From contig JAQSVY010000058.1 of assembly GCA_029266935.1 (NCBI GenBank), positions 1-7,721 on the forward strand: 7,721 bases of DNA, given 5' to 3'. The notes under the pieces were generated by a model. The model worked only from the letters and a program-made list of their open reading frames with translations. It made no database searches and was not told where the DNA came from. Made by a program: the position numbers and the translations under genes. Below, piece by piece: positions 1 to 5,851 of the stretch (within the stretch, counting starts at the first letter, position 1; the number at the start of each line of letters is the position of its first letter). Origin of the DNA: Burkholderiales bacterium (GTDB taxonomy: Bacteria > Pseudomonadota > Gammaproteobacteria > Burkholderiales > SG8-39).

Positions 1-2
1 CT

Positions 3-608
3 TTTGGGTTCCTTTTTCTGGCCGGGTACCTGGCACTCAGCGGTGACTGGCGCGTCTCCGTTCCTTGGGCCCTTGCGTACGTTGGAATAGCGCTAGCGTT
101 TAGTTCGATTTTCTATGGCGTTCTTCGGCTGCACGAACGGCTTCCTACACTAGACCGCTATCTTCTTTTCGATGGCGGCAACGACGCACCGGGCGAACAT
201 ACAAGTGGGGACCAATGGACGCTTGCGTACGTCAAATACCACCTCGACACAGGCCTGCGAACCAAGGCCGTGCTGCTGAGCCCCACAGAGGATGGCCTCG
301 TTTGTGTGCCCGTTCTATTGGTGGGCATCGGGCTAATCCCAGCTGCCATAGGCGGCGTGGTTTTCGGAGCCTTGCATTTAGCACGCTTCACTTACTTGGA
401 CTGCATGGTCAAGGCTGGCATATACGGGCTCGTCTGCTACTACATCTTGCCCCATGGCCTACTCACTGTCGTACTTGGGCACTTCCTCACTAACGGGGTC
501 GCTTTCGCTTTCATGCAAATGGCAGAGCGCCAGCTCGCTGCGAAGTTGCGCTCTAACAGCACGGTGGAACCTGACGCGCGCGAAAGCGGCGGGCGCGGTT
601 CACCGTGA
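3..608 (+). CDS. CPBP-like intramembrane protein, 5'-truncated, gene-cassette borne
   Basis: An open frame enters from the left edge (first full codon at 3) and ends at TGA 606-608, so about 201 C-terminal residues are visible and the start lies outside. It is mostly hydrophobic, with membrane segments near the left edge and at about nt 300-360, 420-480 and 480-515. Seen: a FxxxH motif (FGALH, nt 363-377) and a HxxxN motif (HFLTN, nt 480-494), spaced as in CPBP (CAAX protease/bacteriocin-processing, Abi) membrane proteins. The first family motif, EExxxR, appears as EDGLVC (nt 288-305): the second Glu is Asp and the Arg is Cys. Catalytic activity is therefore doubtful; it may be a degenerate or non-proteolytic member. 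The last 18 residues are hydrophilic and are encoded by the attC site itself. Codon use (CTA, TTA, ATA, TTG) is unlike the genes to the right, which fits acquisition as a cassette. The family call is inferred from motifs only. Confidence 0.6.
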   Translation, partial: FGFLFLAGYLALSGDWRVSVPWALAYVGIALAFSSIFYGVLRLHERLPTLDRYLLFDGGNDAPGEHTSGDQWTLAYVKYHLDTGLRTKAVLLSPTEDGLVCVPVLLVGIGLIPAAIGGVVFGALHLARFTYLDCMVKAGIYGLVCYYILPHGLLTVVLGHFLTNGVAFAFMQMAERQLAAKLRSNSTVEPDARESGGRGSP

Positions 609-620
609 ACGTTAGAACGC
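548..620 (+). repeat. attC site (integron recombination site), complete
   Basis: Imperfect inverted repeat with the full attC plan. Outer arms: 548-557 (GCGCTCTAAC) pairs with 611-620 (GTTAGAACGC) with one mismatch; these hold the R'' box CTCTAAC and the R' box GTTAGAA, each one base off the RYYYAAC and GTTRRRY consensus. Inner arms: 560-571 (CACGGTGGAACC) pairs with 597-607 (GGTTCACCGTG) completely if one G (566 or 567) bulges out, so L'' is one base longer than L', as expected for the extrahelical base that sets strand choice. Short unpaired spacers AG (558-559) and AAC (608-610) separate the boxes. The G/C-rich centre (572-596) is the variable terminal part. Recombination would cut after G611. 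The site overlaps the 3' end of the CPBP-like gene. Confidence 0.85.
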
Positions 621-960
621 TCCAACACCGGGAGTTCGGGCACATGAGCAAAGAAGACCTTACCTGGGTGGTAATAAGAGCCACCGGCTTCTTGCTCACG
701 GTGCGAGCGGTTCTTTATCTGCCGGAGATGCTCAGCGCCGCCGCGTGGCTTTGGCATTTGGGCGATCCCTCAGGGAGCGGCTCCGAAGGCTTCAAGATGT
801 CGGTAGACATTCAACGTCAAGAGCTCATCAGCTCGGCGATCTACGTCGTCGTTTATGCTGCCTTCGGCATCTACCTTCTACGCAAAGGTGCCTGGATACA
901 CCGCCTGCTCCTTTTCGTTCGCCCGGAGCTCTAACAGCACGCCGCACACGGACGCGGGAC
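612..960 (+). mobile_element. Integron gene cassette carrying one small membrane-protein gene
   Basis: The cassette begins at the predicted cut point in R' of the upstream attC (G611/T612), has a 32-nt leader, one gene (644-934), and then a second attC left half. This one-gene, short-leader, same-orientation plan is the standard cassette layout. The right limit is uncertain because the second attC lacks a recognisable right half: the listed end marks where attC-like sequence fades, and a decayed R' might lie as far right as 1005. The material to its left (1-611) is the end of a preceding cassette. No integrase gene or attI is in the window; array polarity puts them to the left. Confidence 0.65.
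644..934 (+). CDS. Small two-helix membrane protein of unknown function (cassette gene)
   Basis: A 96-residue protein. The ATG at 644 is chosen over the in-frame GTG at 605 because the latter lies inside the attC and before the cassette start, while a GGGAG ribosome-binding site (630-634) sits 9 nt before the ATG. Two hydrophobic stretches are visible, at residues ~8-34 and ~60-79, joined by a Gly/Ser-rich polar loop (GDPSGSGSEG); the C-terminus is basic and amphipathic. No catalytic motif is seen. Small two-helix proteins of this kind are frequent among environmental integron cassettes, and their function is unknown. The TAA stop (932-934) lies inside the R'' box of the following attC, as is common for cassette genes. 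The upstream attC arms would fold in the mRNA just before the leader, which could affect translation (inference). Confidence 0.75.
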   Translation: MSKEDLTWVVIRATGFLLTVRAVLYLPEMLSAAAWLWHLGDPSGSGSEGFKMSVDIQRQELISSAIYVVVYAAFGIYLLRKGAWIHRLLLFVRPEL

Positions 961-1007
961 CTCATTCGATAAAGTGGACACCTCTGAACAAACAGCGTGA
1001 TAGGCGC
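927..1007 (+). repeat. Second attC, left half intact, right half missing or decayed
   Basis: The 14 bases GCTCTAACAGCACG at 928-941 are identical to 550-563 in the complete attC, so the R'' box and the start of L'' are present. No GTTAGAG-type R' box follows before the ribE stop. The nearest candidate is CAGCGTG (993-999), which pairs with CACGCCG (938-944) with one mismatch, followed by GATAGGC (999-1005), one base off GTTAGGC but lacking the usual spacer. This may be a decayed right half or chance. Either way the site marks the array end against the rib genes. Confidence 0.5.
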
Positions 1008-1022
1008 ACCTACTTCGGTGCG
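1005..1022 (-). other. Small hairpin at the ribE 3' end
   Basis: CGCACC (1005-1010) and GGTGCG (1017-1022) form a perfect 6-bp stem with a 6-nt loop covering the ribE stop codon. No T-run follows on the minus strand, so it is not a normal intrinsic terminator; it could only be a weak 3'-end structure or chance. Confidence 0.25.
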
Positions 1023-1600
1023 TTCGGACTCGATCGGACGTGCTCGGACGCCGCTAACAGCCTCTCCACATACCGGGCGACGAGGTCGACCTCGAGGTTG
1101 ACGCGCACGCCGGGCGCGAGCCGCCCCAGCGTCGTCACCTCGAGCGTATGCGGAATGAGGTTCACCTCGAAGAGATCGTTGTCGACGCGGTTGACCGTGA
1201 GGCTGACGCCGTCGATGCAGATCGAGCCCTTGGCGGCGATGAAACGGGACAGCGCGCGCGGCGTGCGGATGCCGACCAAGCCCTCCTCCCGCCTCACGAC
1301 CTCGCCGACGCCATCGACGTGCCCGGTGACGAGGTGGCCGCCCAGACGGTCGCCCACAGCGAGCGACTTCTCCAGGTTGACCTCGCCGGGGCGCTCGAGC
1401 CCGGTGCTCACCCGCAGCGTTTCCTGCGAGACGTCGGCGGTGAAGCGCTGTGGGCCGATCGAGGTGACGGTGAGGCACACGCCCTGCACGCAGATGGAAT
1501 CGCCGACCGCGACGTCAGACAGGTCGAGCGCGCCGGTATCGACTTCCAGCGGCGCGACGCGCATGATCCTGCCCACCGCCGTCACGATCCCCGTGAACAT
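1010..1600 (-). CDS. ribE: Riboflavin synthase, alpha chain
   Basis: Converts two 6,7-dimethyl-8-ribityllumazine molecules to riboflavin and a pyrimidine by-product in the cytoplasm; last step of riboflavin synthesis (called ribC in some species). The 196-residue protein is close to the family's ~200. The start is fixed by the near-invariant N-terminus MFTGIV; the open frame extends further upstream but overlaps the preceding gene. Two lumazine-binding barrel domains are visible as an internal repeat: GDSICVQGVCLTV near residue 35 and KGSICIDGVSLTV near residue 131, with HLVTGHVDG between them. The ribosome-binding site is weak. It lies 11 nt downstream of the SPW-repeat gene and is probably cotranscribed with it. 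ribBA, ribH and nusB, which commonly follow, are absent; cassette sequence comes next instead. A 6-bp hairpin (1005-1022) covers its stop but has no T-run. Confidence 0.95.
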   Translation of the reverse strand: MFTGIVTAVGRIMRVAPLEVDTGALDLSDVAVGDSICVQGVCLTVTSIGPQRFTADVSQETLRVSTGLERPGEVNLEKSLAVGDRLGGHLVTGHVDGVGEVVRREEGLVGIRTPRALSRFIAAKGSICIDGVSLTVNRVDNDLFEVNLIPHTLEVTTLGRLAPGVRVNLEVDLVARYVERLLAASEHVRSSPNAPK

Positions 1601-1611
1601 GGCGGCGAAGG

Positions 1612-1962
1612 TTAACCGAAAAGCCTGCCGATTTCCTTGTCGAGGTGGAGGGCGGAGGCGGCCAGCGCCGTGACGCAGGCGCCCACCGTCAGGCAGTTCG
1701 CGGCGGCCGCGGTCGAGCCGATGAAGCCAATGACGAACGGGGCGCCGAGCAGCCACAGGCCGGCGGCGAGGTTAAGCCATTCGCCCGCCACCTCGTCGAA
1801 GCTCGCTTCGAAGTGAGAAGCGAGCGCGAGCGTGAGGCCGACGAAAGCGGCGTTCGCGGTGGCCGGCGCGTTGTCGGCATAGCCGGCGAGCCACGGCGAG
1901 ACCGCGAGCCAGAGCCCGAGCGCGAAGCCCGCCCACTCCTGCCACCTCGCCGTTGCCGTCAT
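1612..1962 (-). CDS. SPW-repeat integral membrane protein
   Basis: A 116-residue protein with about four membrane helices. It contains the SPW motif (residues 22-24 within GLWLAVSPWLAGY) and a second, degenerate copy about 50 residues later (GLWLLGAPFVIGF), the two-fold layout of SPW-repeat proteins (Pfam SPW family). The role of the family is not established; it is a small inner-membrane protein. The ATG at 1962 is supported by a strong GAGGAGG ribosome-binding site 6 nt upstream. It is the first gene before ribE, 11 nt apart, and is divergent from the arginase-family gene with 105 nt between the starts. Nothing in it suggests a flavin function, so the pairing with ribE is likely positional. 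The motif call is firm, the function unknown. Confidence 0.85.
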   Translation of the reverse strand: MTATARWQEWAGFALGLWLAVSPWLAGYADNAPATANAAFVGLTLALASHFEASFDEVAGEWLNLAAGLWLLGAPFVIGFIGSTAAAANCLTVGACVTALAASALHLDKEIGRLFG

Positions 1963-2067
1963 GCGGGCCTCCTCGATGCGCGCTTCAGCCACATTGAAAA
2001 TTGGACCAGAACCCTGCGACGCCTGTTCTGTCGTAAGGCGTAGCGGGCCTCTGATCCGGATGTAGAG

Positions 2068-2970
2068 ATGCGACGACAAATCGAGCTGATCGGCGCGGCC
2101 TGGGGTCTGGGTGGCGCCGATCCCGGGTGCGCCGAAGCGCCGGCAGCGCTGGCGCCGCTGCTCGCACAGCATCTGGAGCACTGCGGAATGGCAACCCTGC
2201 CCGGGCCGATGCTCAGCCCCGCGCCCGCCGAGCGGCGCAAGCAGGTGGCGGTGAGCCGGCTCTGCGCGCTGCTCGCCTCTGCGGTGGCGGACGCGGTGCG
2301 CCGCGGGCGGCTGCCGTGCGTGATCGGCGGCGACCATAGCTGCGCCGGGGGCACGTGGACGGGGGTGGCACGTGCGCTTTCCGGAAGCCTCGGCCTGGTA
2401 TGGATCGACGCGCACATGGATGCGCACACGCCGGGTACCAGCCACACCGGCCGGCTGCACGGCATGCCGCTCGCCTGGCTCCTCGGCCAGGACGACGACC
2501 CGCTCTACGGGCTTGCCGCCGGCGTGCTCGAGCCGCAGCACGTGTGCCTGCTCGGCGTGCGCAGCTTCGAGCCCGAGGAAGAGGCGCGGCTGCGCCACCT
2601 CGGCGTGCGGGTGATCCTCATGCAGGAGATCGAGAAGTGCGGCATCGACGCAGCGCTCGACGAGGCGCTGGCGATCGCCACCGCCGGCACCGCCGGTTTC
2701 GGCATCAGCGTCGACCTCGACGTGGTCACGCCCGAGGAGGCGCCCGGCGTCGGCACGCCGGTGAAGGGCGGCATCGCCGGCGCGGCGCTGGCGCGCGCGA
2801 TCGAGCGAATCGGCGGGCGCCCCGACCTCGCGGCAGTGGAGCTGGTGGAGTACTGCCCTCGCCTCGACCGCCAGGGCACGACCGCCCGCATCGCGGTCGA
2901 CATCGTGGCCGCCGCGCTATGCGGGCCGCGCCACGATGCGGAGGTCCTCGCCAAAGCGCTCCAGCGATAG
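2068..2970 (+). CDS. Arginase/agmatinase (ureohydrolase) family protein
   Basis: A 300-residue protein of the Mn-dependent ureohydrolase fold, which hydrolyses a guanidino group to urea plus an amine. All expected metal ligands are visible: His90 in GGDHS (87-91), Asp114, His116 and Asp118 in DAHMD, and Asp216 and Asp218 in SVDLDVV. The segment LHGMPLA (130-136) and Glu261 in VEYCP also match arginase. The residues that in arginase bind the amino-acid end of arginine differ: the Asn two after DAHxD is His120, and the SGN triplet reads TGR (127-129). The substrate may thus be arginine or another guanidino compound; rocF is not assigned. The ATG at 2068 follows a weak ribosome-binding site, and the upstream ATG at 2060 is closed by a stop. 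The last 54 bp overlap the end of ribD, which is read from the other strand. Confidence 0.88.
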   Translation: MRRQIELIGAAWGLGGADPGCAEAPAALAPLLAQHLEHCGMATLPGPMLSPAPAERRKQVAVSRLCALLASAVADAVRRGRLPCVIGGDHSCAGGTWTGVARALSGSLGLVWIDAHMDAHTPGTSHTGRLHGMPLAWLLGQDDDPLYGLAAGVLEPQHVCLLGVRSFEPEEEARLRHLGVRVILMQEIEKCGIDAALDEALAIATAGTAGFGISVDLDVVTPEEAPGVGTPVKGGIAGAALARAIERIGGRPDLAAVELVEYCPRLDRQGTTARIAVDIVAAALCGPRHDAEVLAKALQR

Positions 2971-3984
2971 GATTTTCAAGCTCAGTTTTTTCTCGAGCGC
3001 ATCAACGGCAGGGAGGTCGAGCATCCCCTGCGCGCCGTCGCCGAGGAAGCTCGGGTTCAGGTAGGCGACGAACTCGTCGACGCAGCCCTCGCGCACCAGC
3101 GAGCCGTTGAGGCGCAAGCCCGCCTCCACGTGCAGCTCGTTCACGCCGCGGCGGGCGAGCGCTTCCAGCATCTTCGGCAGCTCGACCTTATGGTTCGGGT
3201 TCGGCAGCGCCACGACCTCGGCATTGGGCAACGAGCCTTCGCGCCCCGAGAAGACGAGCACCTTGTCACCCTGCAGGATCTTCGCCGTTGCAGGCGTCTC
3301 CAGCCTGCTGTCGACGATGACGCGCAGCGGCTGGCGCGACGTGTCGACCTCGCGCACCGTGAGGCGAGGGTCGTCCGCCTTCACGGTGCCGATGCCCGTC
3401 AGCACGGCGCACGCCCGTGCGCGCCAGCGATGGCCGTCGCGGCGCGCCTCGGCGCCGGTGATCCACTGCGACTTGCCGTTGGCGAGGGCGGTGCGGCCGT
3501 CGAGGGTCGCGGCGACCTTCAGGCGCACCCAGGGGCGGCCGCGCGTCATGCGCGAGACGAAGCCGATGTTGAGCTCATGGGCCTCGTCCTGCATCAGGCC
3601 GTGCTCGAAGCGGATGCCGGCCGCGACCAGCGCCTCGCCGCCGCGCGCGGCCTGGGGATTCGGGTCGCGCATCGCCGCAACCACTCTGCCGATCTTTCTT
3701 GTCACGAGCAGTTCCACGCACGGGGGAGTACGGCCCTGATGGTTGCAGGGCTCGAGCGTCACATAGACGGTCGCACCGGCCGCCCGCGCGCCGGCCTTCT
3801 CAAGCGCGACGCGCTCGGCATGAGGGCCGCCGGCCTTCTCGTGCCAGCCTTCCCCCAGAATCTCGTCCCCAGAAGTCACGACACAGCCGACGCGAGGATT
3901 GGGCGTGGTCGTATAGAGGCCGCGCGCGGCGAGATCGAGCGCGCGCCGCATCATGGCGTGGTCGAAGGCGCCGAAGGCGCTCAC
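2917..3984 (-). CDS. ribD: Bifunctional riboflavin deaminase-reductase
   Basis: Carries out steps two and three of riboflavin synthesis: deamination of diaminohydroxy-phosphoribosylamino-pyrimidine, then NADPH-dependent reduction of its ribosyl chain. The 355-residue protein has a cytidine-deaminase-like domain (about 1-145) with TPNPRVGCV (27-35), the zinc/catalytic HAE (55-57) and the zinc motif PCNHQGRTPPC (79-89, Cys80 and Cys89). A reductase domain (about 150-355) follows with KVAATLDGR, SQWITG (172-177) and GTVKADDPRLTVR (199-211). The start taken is GTG 3984, which overlaps the nrdR stop as GTGA and implies translational coupling; an ATG ten codons later is possible, but no clear ribosome-binding site precedes it. 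The C-terminal coding sequence overlaps the arginase-family gene by 54 bp. ribE is not adjacent: the arginase and SPW genes lie between them. Confidence 0.95.
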   Translation of the reverse strand: MSAFGAFDHAMMRRALDLAARGLYTTTPNPRVGCVVTSGDEILGEGWHEKAGGPHAERVALEKAGARAAGATVYVTLEPCNHQGRTPPCVELLVTRKIGRVVAAMRDPNPQAARGGEALVAAGIRFEHGLMQDEAHELNIGFVSRMTRGRPWVRLKVAATLDGRTALANGKSQWITGAEARRDGHRWRARACAVLTGIGTVKADDPRLTVREVDTSRQPLRVIVDSRLETPATAKILQGDKVLVFSGREGSLPNAEVVALPNPNHKVELPKMLEALARRGVNELHVEAGLRLNGSLVREGCVDEFVAYLNPSFLGDGAQGMLDLPAVDALEKKLSLKILSLERFGEDLRIVARPA

Positions 3985-4448
3985 TTCCGGCGTTTTTTCG
4001 CCGCCTTCACTTCCTGGACGGCTTCGCGGAAGTCGTCGGGCGACTCGAAGCTGCGGTAGACCGAGGCGAAACGGATGTAGCCGATCTTGTCGAGCTTGGC
4101 GAGTTCGCGCATGACGAAGTCGCCGACGCGGCTGGTGGGCACCTCGCGCTCGCCGAGCGAGCGCAGCCGCTCGATGACGCGGTCAGCCGCGCCCTCGATC
4201 TCCTCGGTCGCCACCGGGCGCTTCCTCAGCGCGAGCATCATGCTGCCCATCAGCTTGTCCCGGTCGAAGTCGGTGCGGCTGCCGTCCTTCTTCACCAGGC
4301 GCGGCATCTTCAGGTCGACGCGCTCGTAGGTGGTAAAACGCTTCTCGCAGGCAAGGCACTTGCGGCGCCGGCGCGTGGTGTTCGCCTCGAGGTTCGCCCG
4401 CGTGTCGACCACCTGGGTGTCATCCGACGAGCAGTACGGGCATCTCAT
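3981..4448 (-). CDS. nrdR: Transcriptional repressor NrdR
   Basis: Zinc-ribbon and ATP-cone repressor that senses ATP/dATP and shuts off ribonucleotide reductase genes by binding NrdR boxes. The 155-residue protein matches the usual length. The N-terminal zinc ribbon shows CPYC (3-6) and CLAC (31-34), with the arginine run TTRRRRK before the second pair. The ATP-cone spans about 49-139, with [14 protein letters not shown] at its start and the RFASVYRSF signature near 126. The C-terminus is lysine/arginine-rich. The ATG at 4448 overlaps the glyA stop as ATGA, and the TGA stop overlaps the ribD start, so the three genes form one translationally coupled unit. No ribonucleotide reductase gene is in the window, so its targets lie elsewhere. 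Confidence 0.97.
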   Translation of the reverse strand: MRCPYCSSDDTQVVDTRANLEANTTRRRRKCLACEKRFTTYERVDLKMPRLVKKDGSRTDFDRDKLMGSMMLALRKRPVATEEIEGAADRVIERLRSLGEREVPTSRVGDFVMRELAKLDKIGYIRFASVYRSFESPDDFREAVQEVKAAKKRRK

Positions 4449-5686
4449 GCGTACACCGGGAAACGCGCGCAGAGCGTCTTGACCTCGTCGGCGACGCGCT
4501 CGAGGCTCGCCTCCACGTGCGGCTTGTCGAGCACGTCGGCGATGAGGTGCGCCAGCATCTCGGCTTCGGCGCGCCGGAAGCCGCGCGTGGTCATCGCCGG
4601 CGTGCCGATGCGGATGCCGCTCGTCACCGCCGGCTTCTGCGGGTCGTTCGGGATGGCGTTCTTGTTGACCGTGATGTGCGCGCGTCCGAGCGTCGCCTCG
4701 GCGTCCTTGCCGGTGAGCCCCTTCTTCGACACGTCGAGCAGGAACATGTGGCTGTCGGTGCGCCCGGACACGACACGGAGGCCGCGCTCTGTGAGCGCCT
4801 CCGCCATGGTGCGGGCGTTCTCGAGCACCTGCTTCTGGTAGGTTTTGAACTCCGGCTTCAGCGCTTCGCCGAGCGCCACCGCCTTGGCCGCAATCACGTG
4901 CATGAGCGGCCCGCCCTGCAGGCCCGGGAAGATGGCGCTGTTGATGGGCTTCTCGAATTCCTCCAGGCCCATCACCATGCCGCCGCGCGGCCCGCGCAGC
5001 GTCTTGTGCGTCGTGGTGGTGACGAAGTGCGCGACGCCGACCGGCGAGGGATAGAGGCCGGTGGCGATGAGGCCGGCGTAGTGCGCGATGTCGGCCATGA
5101 GCAGCGCCCCGCACTTGTCGGCGATGGCGCGGAAGCGCTTCCAGTCGATGGCGAGCGAATACGCCGATGCGCCGGTGACGATCAGCTTGGGCTTCTCCGC
5201 CATGGCGATGCGCTCGGCCGCTTCGTAATCTATCTCTTCTTGTTGATTCAACCCATAAGACACGATGCGGTAGAGCTTGCCGGAGAGGTTTACCGGCGAG
5301 CCGTGCGTCAGGTGACCGCCCATCGCGAGCGACATGCCGAGCAGGGTGTCGCCGGGCTTCAGCGCCGCGGTGTAGACCGCCTGGTTCGCCTGCGAGCCCG
5401 AGTGCGGTTGCACGTTCGCCCAGGGCGCGCCGAAGAGCGTCTTCGCCCGCTCGATGGCGATCGACTCCGCGATGTCCACGTACTCGCAGCCGCCGTAGTA
5501 GCGCTTGCCCGGGTAGCCCTCGGCGTACTTGTTGGTGAGCTGGCTGCCCTGGGCGAGCAGCACCGGCGTGCTGACGTAGTTCTCGGAAGCGATCAGCTCG
5601 ACGTGATCCTCCTGGCGCTGGTTCTCGAGGCGGACCGCGTTCCAGACTTCCGGATCGGCTTGGGCGAGCAGATTGGGCGCGAACAT
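4445..5686 (-). CDS. glyA: Serine hydroxymethyltransferase
   Basis: PLP enzyme that interconverts serine and glycine while loading tetrahydrofolate with a one-carbon unit; cytoplasmic. The 413-residue protein is full length for the bacterial enzyme. Visible are the N-terminal [10 protein letters not shown] segment (30-39), the [15 protein letters not shown] region (52-66), the ADIAH segment with Asp199 and His202, and the PLP lysine Lys228 in [14 protein letters not shown]. The ATG at 5686 is the only sensible N-terminus; the upstream ribosome-binding site is modest (GAG in CCGAGAGCCC). It is the first gene of the glyA-nrdR-ribD operon, divergent from the DUF1272 gene with 165 bp between starts. 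Codons for residues ~143-155 (nt 5222-5262) are markedly A/T-rich compared with the rest of the gene. Confidence 0.97.
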   Translation of the reverse strand: MFAPNLLAQADPEVWNAVRLENQRQEDHVELIASENYVSTPVLLAQGSQLTNKYAEGYPGKRYYGGCEYVDIAESIAIERAKTLFGAPWANVQPHSGSQANQAVYTAALKPGDTLLGMSLAMGGHLTHGSPVNLSGKLYRIVSYGLNQQEEIDYEAAERIAMAEKPKLIVTGASAYSLAIDWKRFRAIADKCGALLMADIAHYAGLIATGLYPSPVGVAHFVTTTTHKTLRGPRGGMVMGLEEFEKPINSAIFPGLQGGPLMHVIAAKAVALGEALKPEFKTYQKQVLENARTMAEALTERGLRVVSGRTDSHMFLLDVSKKGLTGKDAEATLGRAHITVNKNAIPNDPQKPAVTSGIRIGTPAMTTRGFRRAEAEMLAHLIADVLDKPHVEASLERVADEVKTLCARFPVYA

Positions 5687-5710
5687 GGGCTCTCGGGGGG
5701 AAAGCGGTCG

Positions 5711-5719
5711 ATTCTACCA
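5711..5719 (-). promoter_or_regulatory. Candidate extended -10 promoter for glyA-nrdR-ribD
   Basis: On the minus strand the sequence reads TGGTAGAAT: a TGn extension followed by TAGAAT, one base off the sigma-70 -10 consensus. No good -35 is found at 16-18 bp, which is usual for extended -10 promoters. Transcription would start near 5704, leaving a leader of under 20 nt before the glyA ATG. It stands out because it is A/T-rich in an otherwise G/C-rich region. Judged by eye only. Confidence 0.4.
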
Positions 5720-5851
5720 GCCAAGGCCGTCCGGCACCTGGAAGGCCCCATATCTTGTGGTTTTGTGGCCCTGAACGGTTCCGGATCAGGAACACCTTTG
5801 GTAGTGATTGCCCGCGGGCTGCGGCAGGGGTACCTTTGCCGGGGAGGATCG

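Noticed and set aside
605..643. Longer N-terminus for the small cassette protein, from a GTG at 605
   Set aside because: The extension lies inside the attC right arm and before the cassette boundary; the ATG at 644 has its own ribosome-binding site.
971..983. AAAGTGGACACCT as a possible insertion-sequence terminal repeat
   Set aside because: It vaguely recalls some IS ends, but there is no partner repeat, target duplication or transposase in the window.
1601..1756. N-terminal extension of ribE by 52 residues
   Set aside because: It would overlap the SPW-repeat gene in another frame, and the family's invariant MFTGIV start is at 1600.
1963..2067. FMN riboswitch or sigma-70 promoters in the SPW/ureohydrolase divergent gap
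   Set aside because: No RFN-type conserved segments and no convincing -35/-10 pair; TTGGAC at 2001 has no matching -10 at the right spacing.
1963..2598. Long minus-strand open frame upstream of the SPW-repeat gene
   Set aside because: It runs antisense through the ureohydrolase gene, is rich in Arg/Pro/Ala as shadow frames in G/C-rich DNA are, and the SPW gene has a strong ribosome-binding site at its own ATG.
5744..5760. Possible NrdR box near the glyA promoter
   Set aside because: Only a half-like ACAAGATAT is seen; the palindromic second half and paired box are missing.
5778..5793. GTTCC-GGATCA-GGAAC inverted repeat as an operator between glyA and the DUF1272 gene
   Set aside because: Five-base arms are too short to stand out from chance, and no known operator was recognised.
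4517..5851. Long plus-strand open frame leading into the DUF1272 gene
   Set aside because: Antisense shadow of glyA; the DUF1272 start at 5852 has a clear ribosome-binding site and the family N-terminus.
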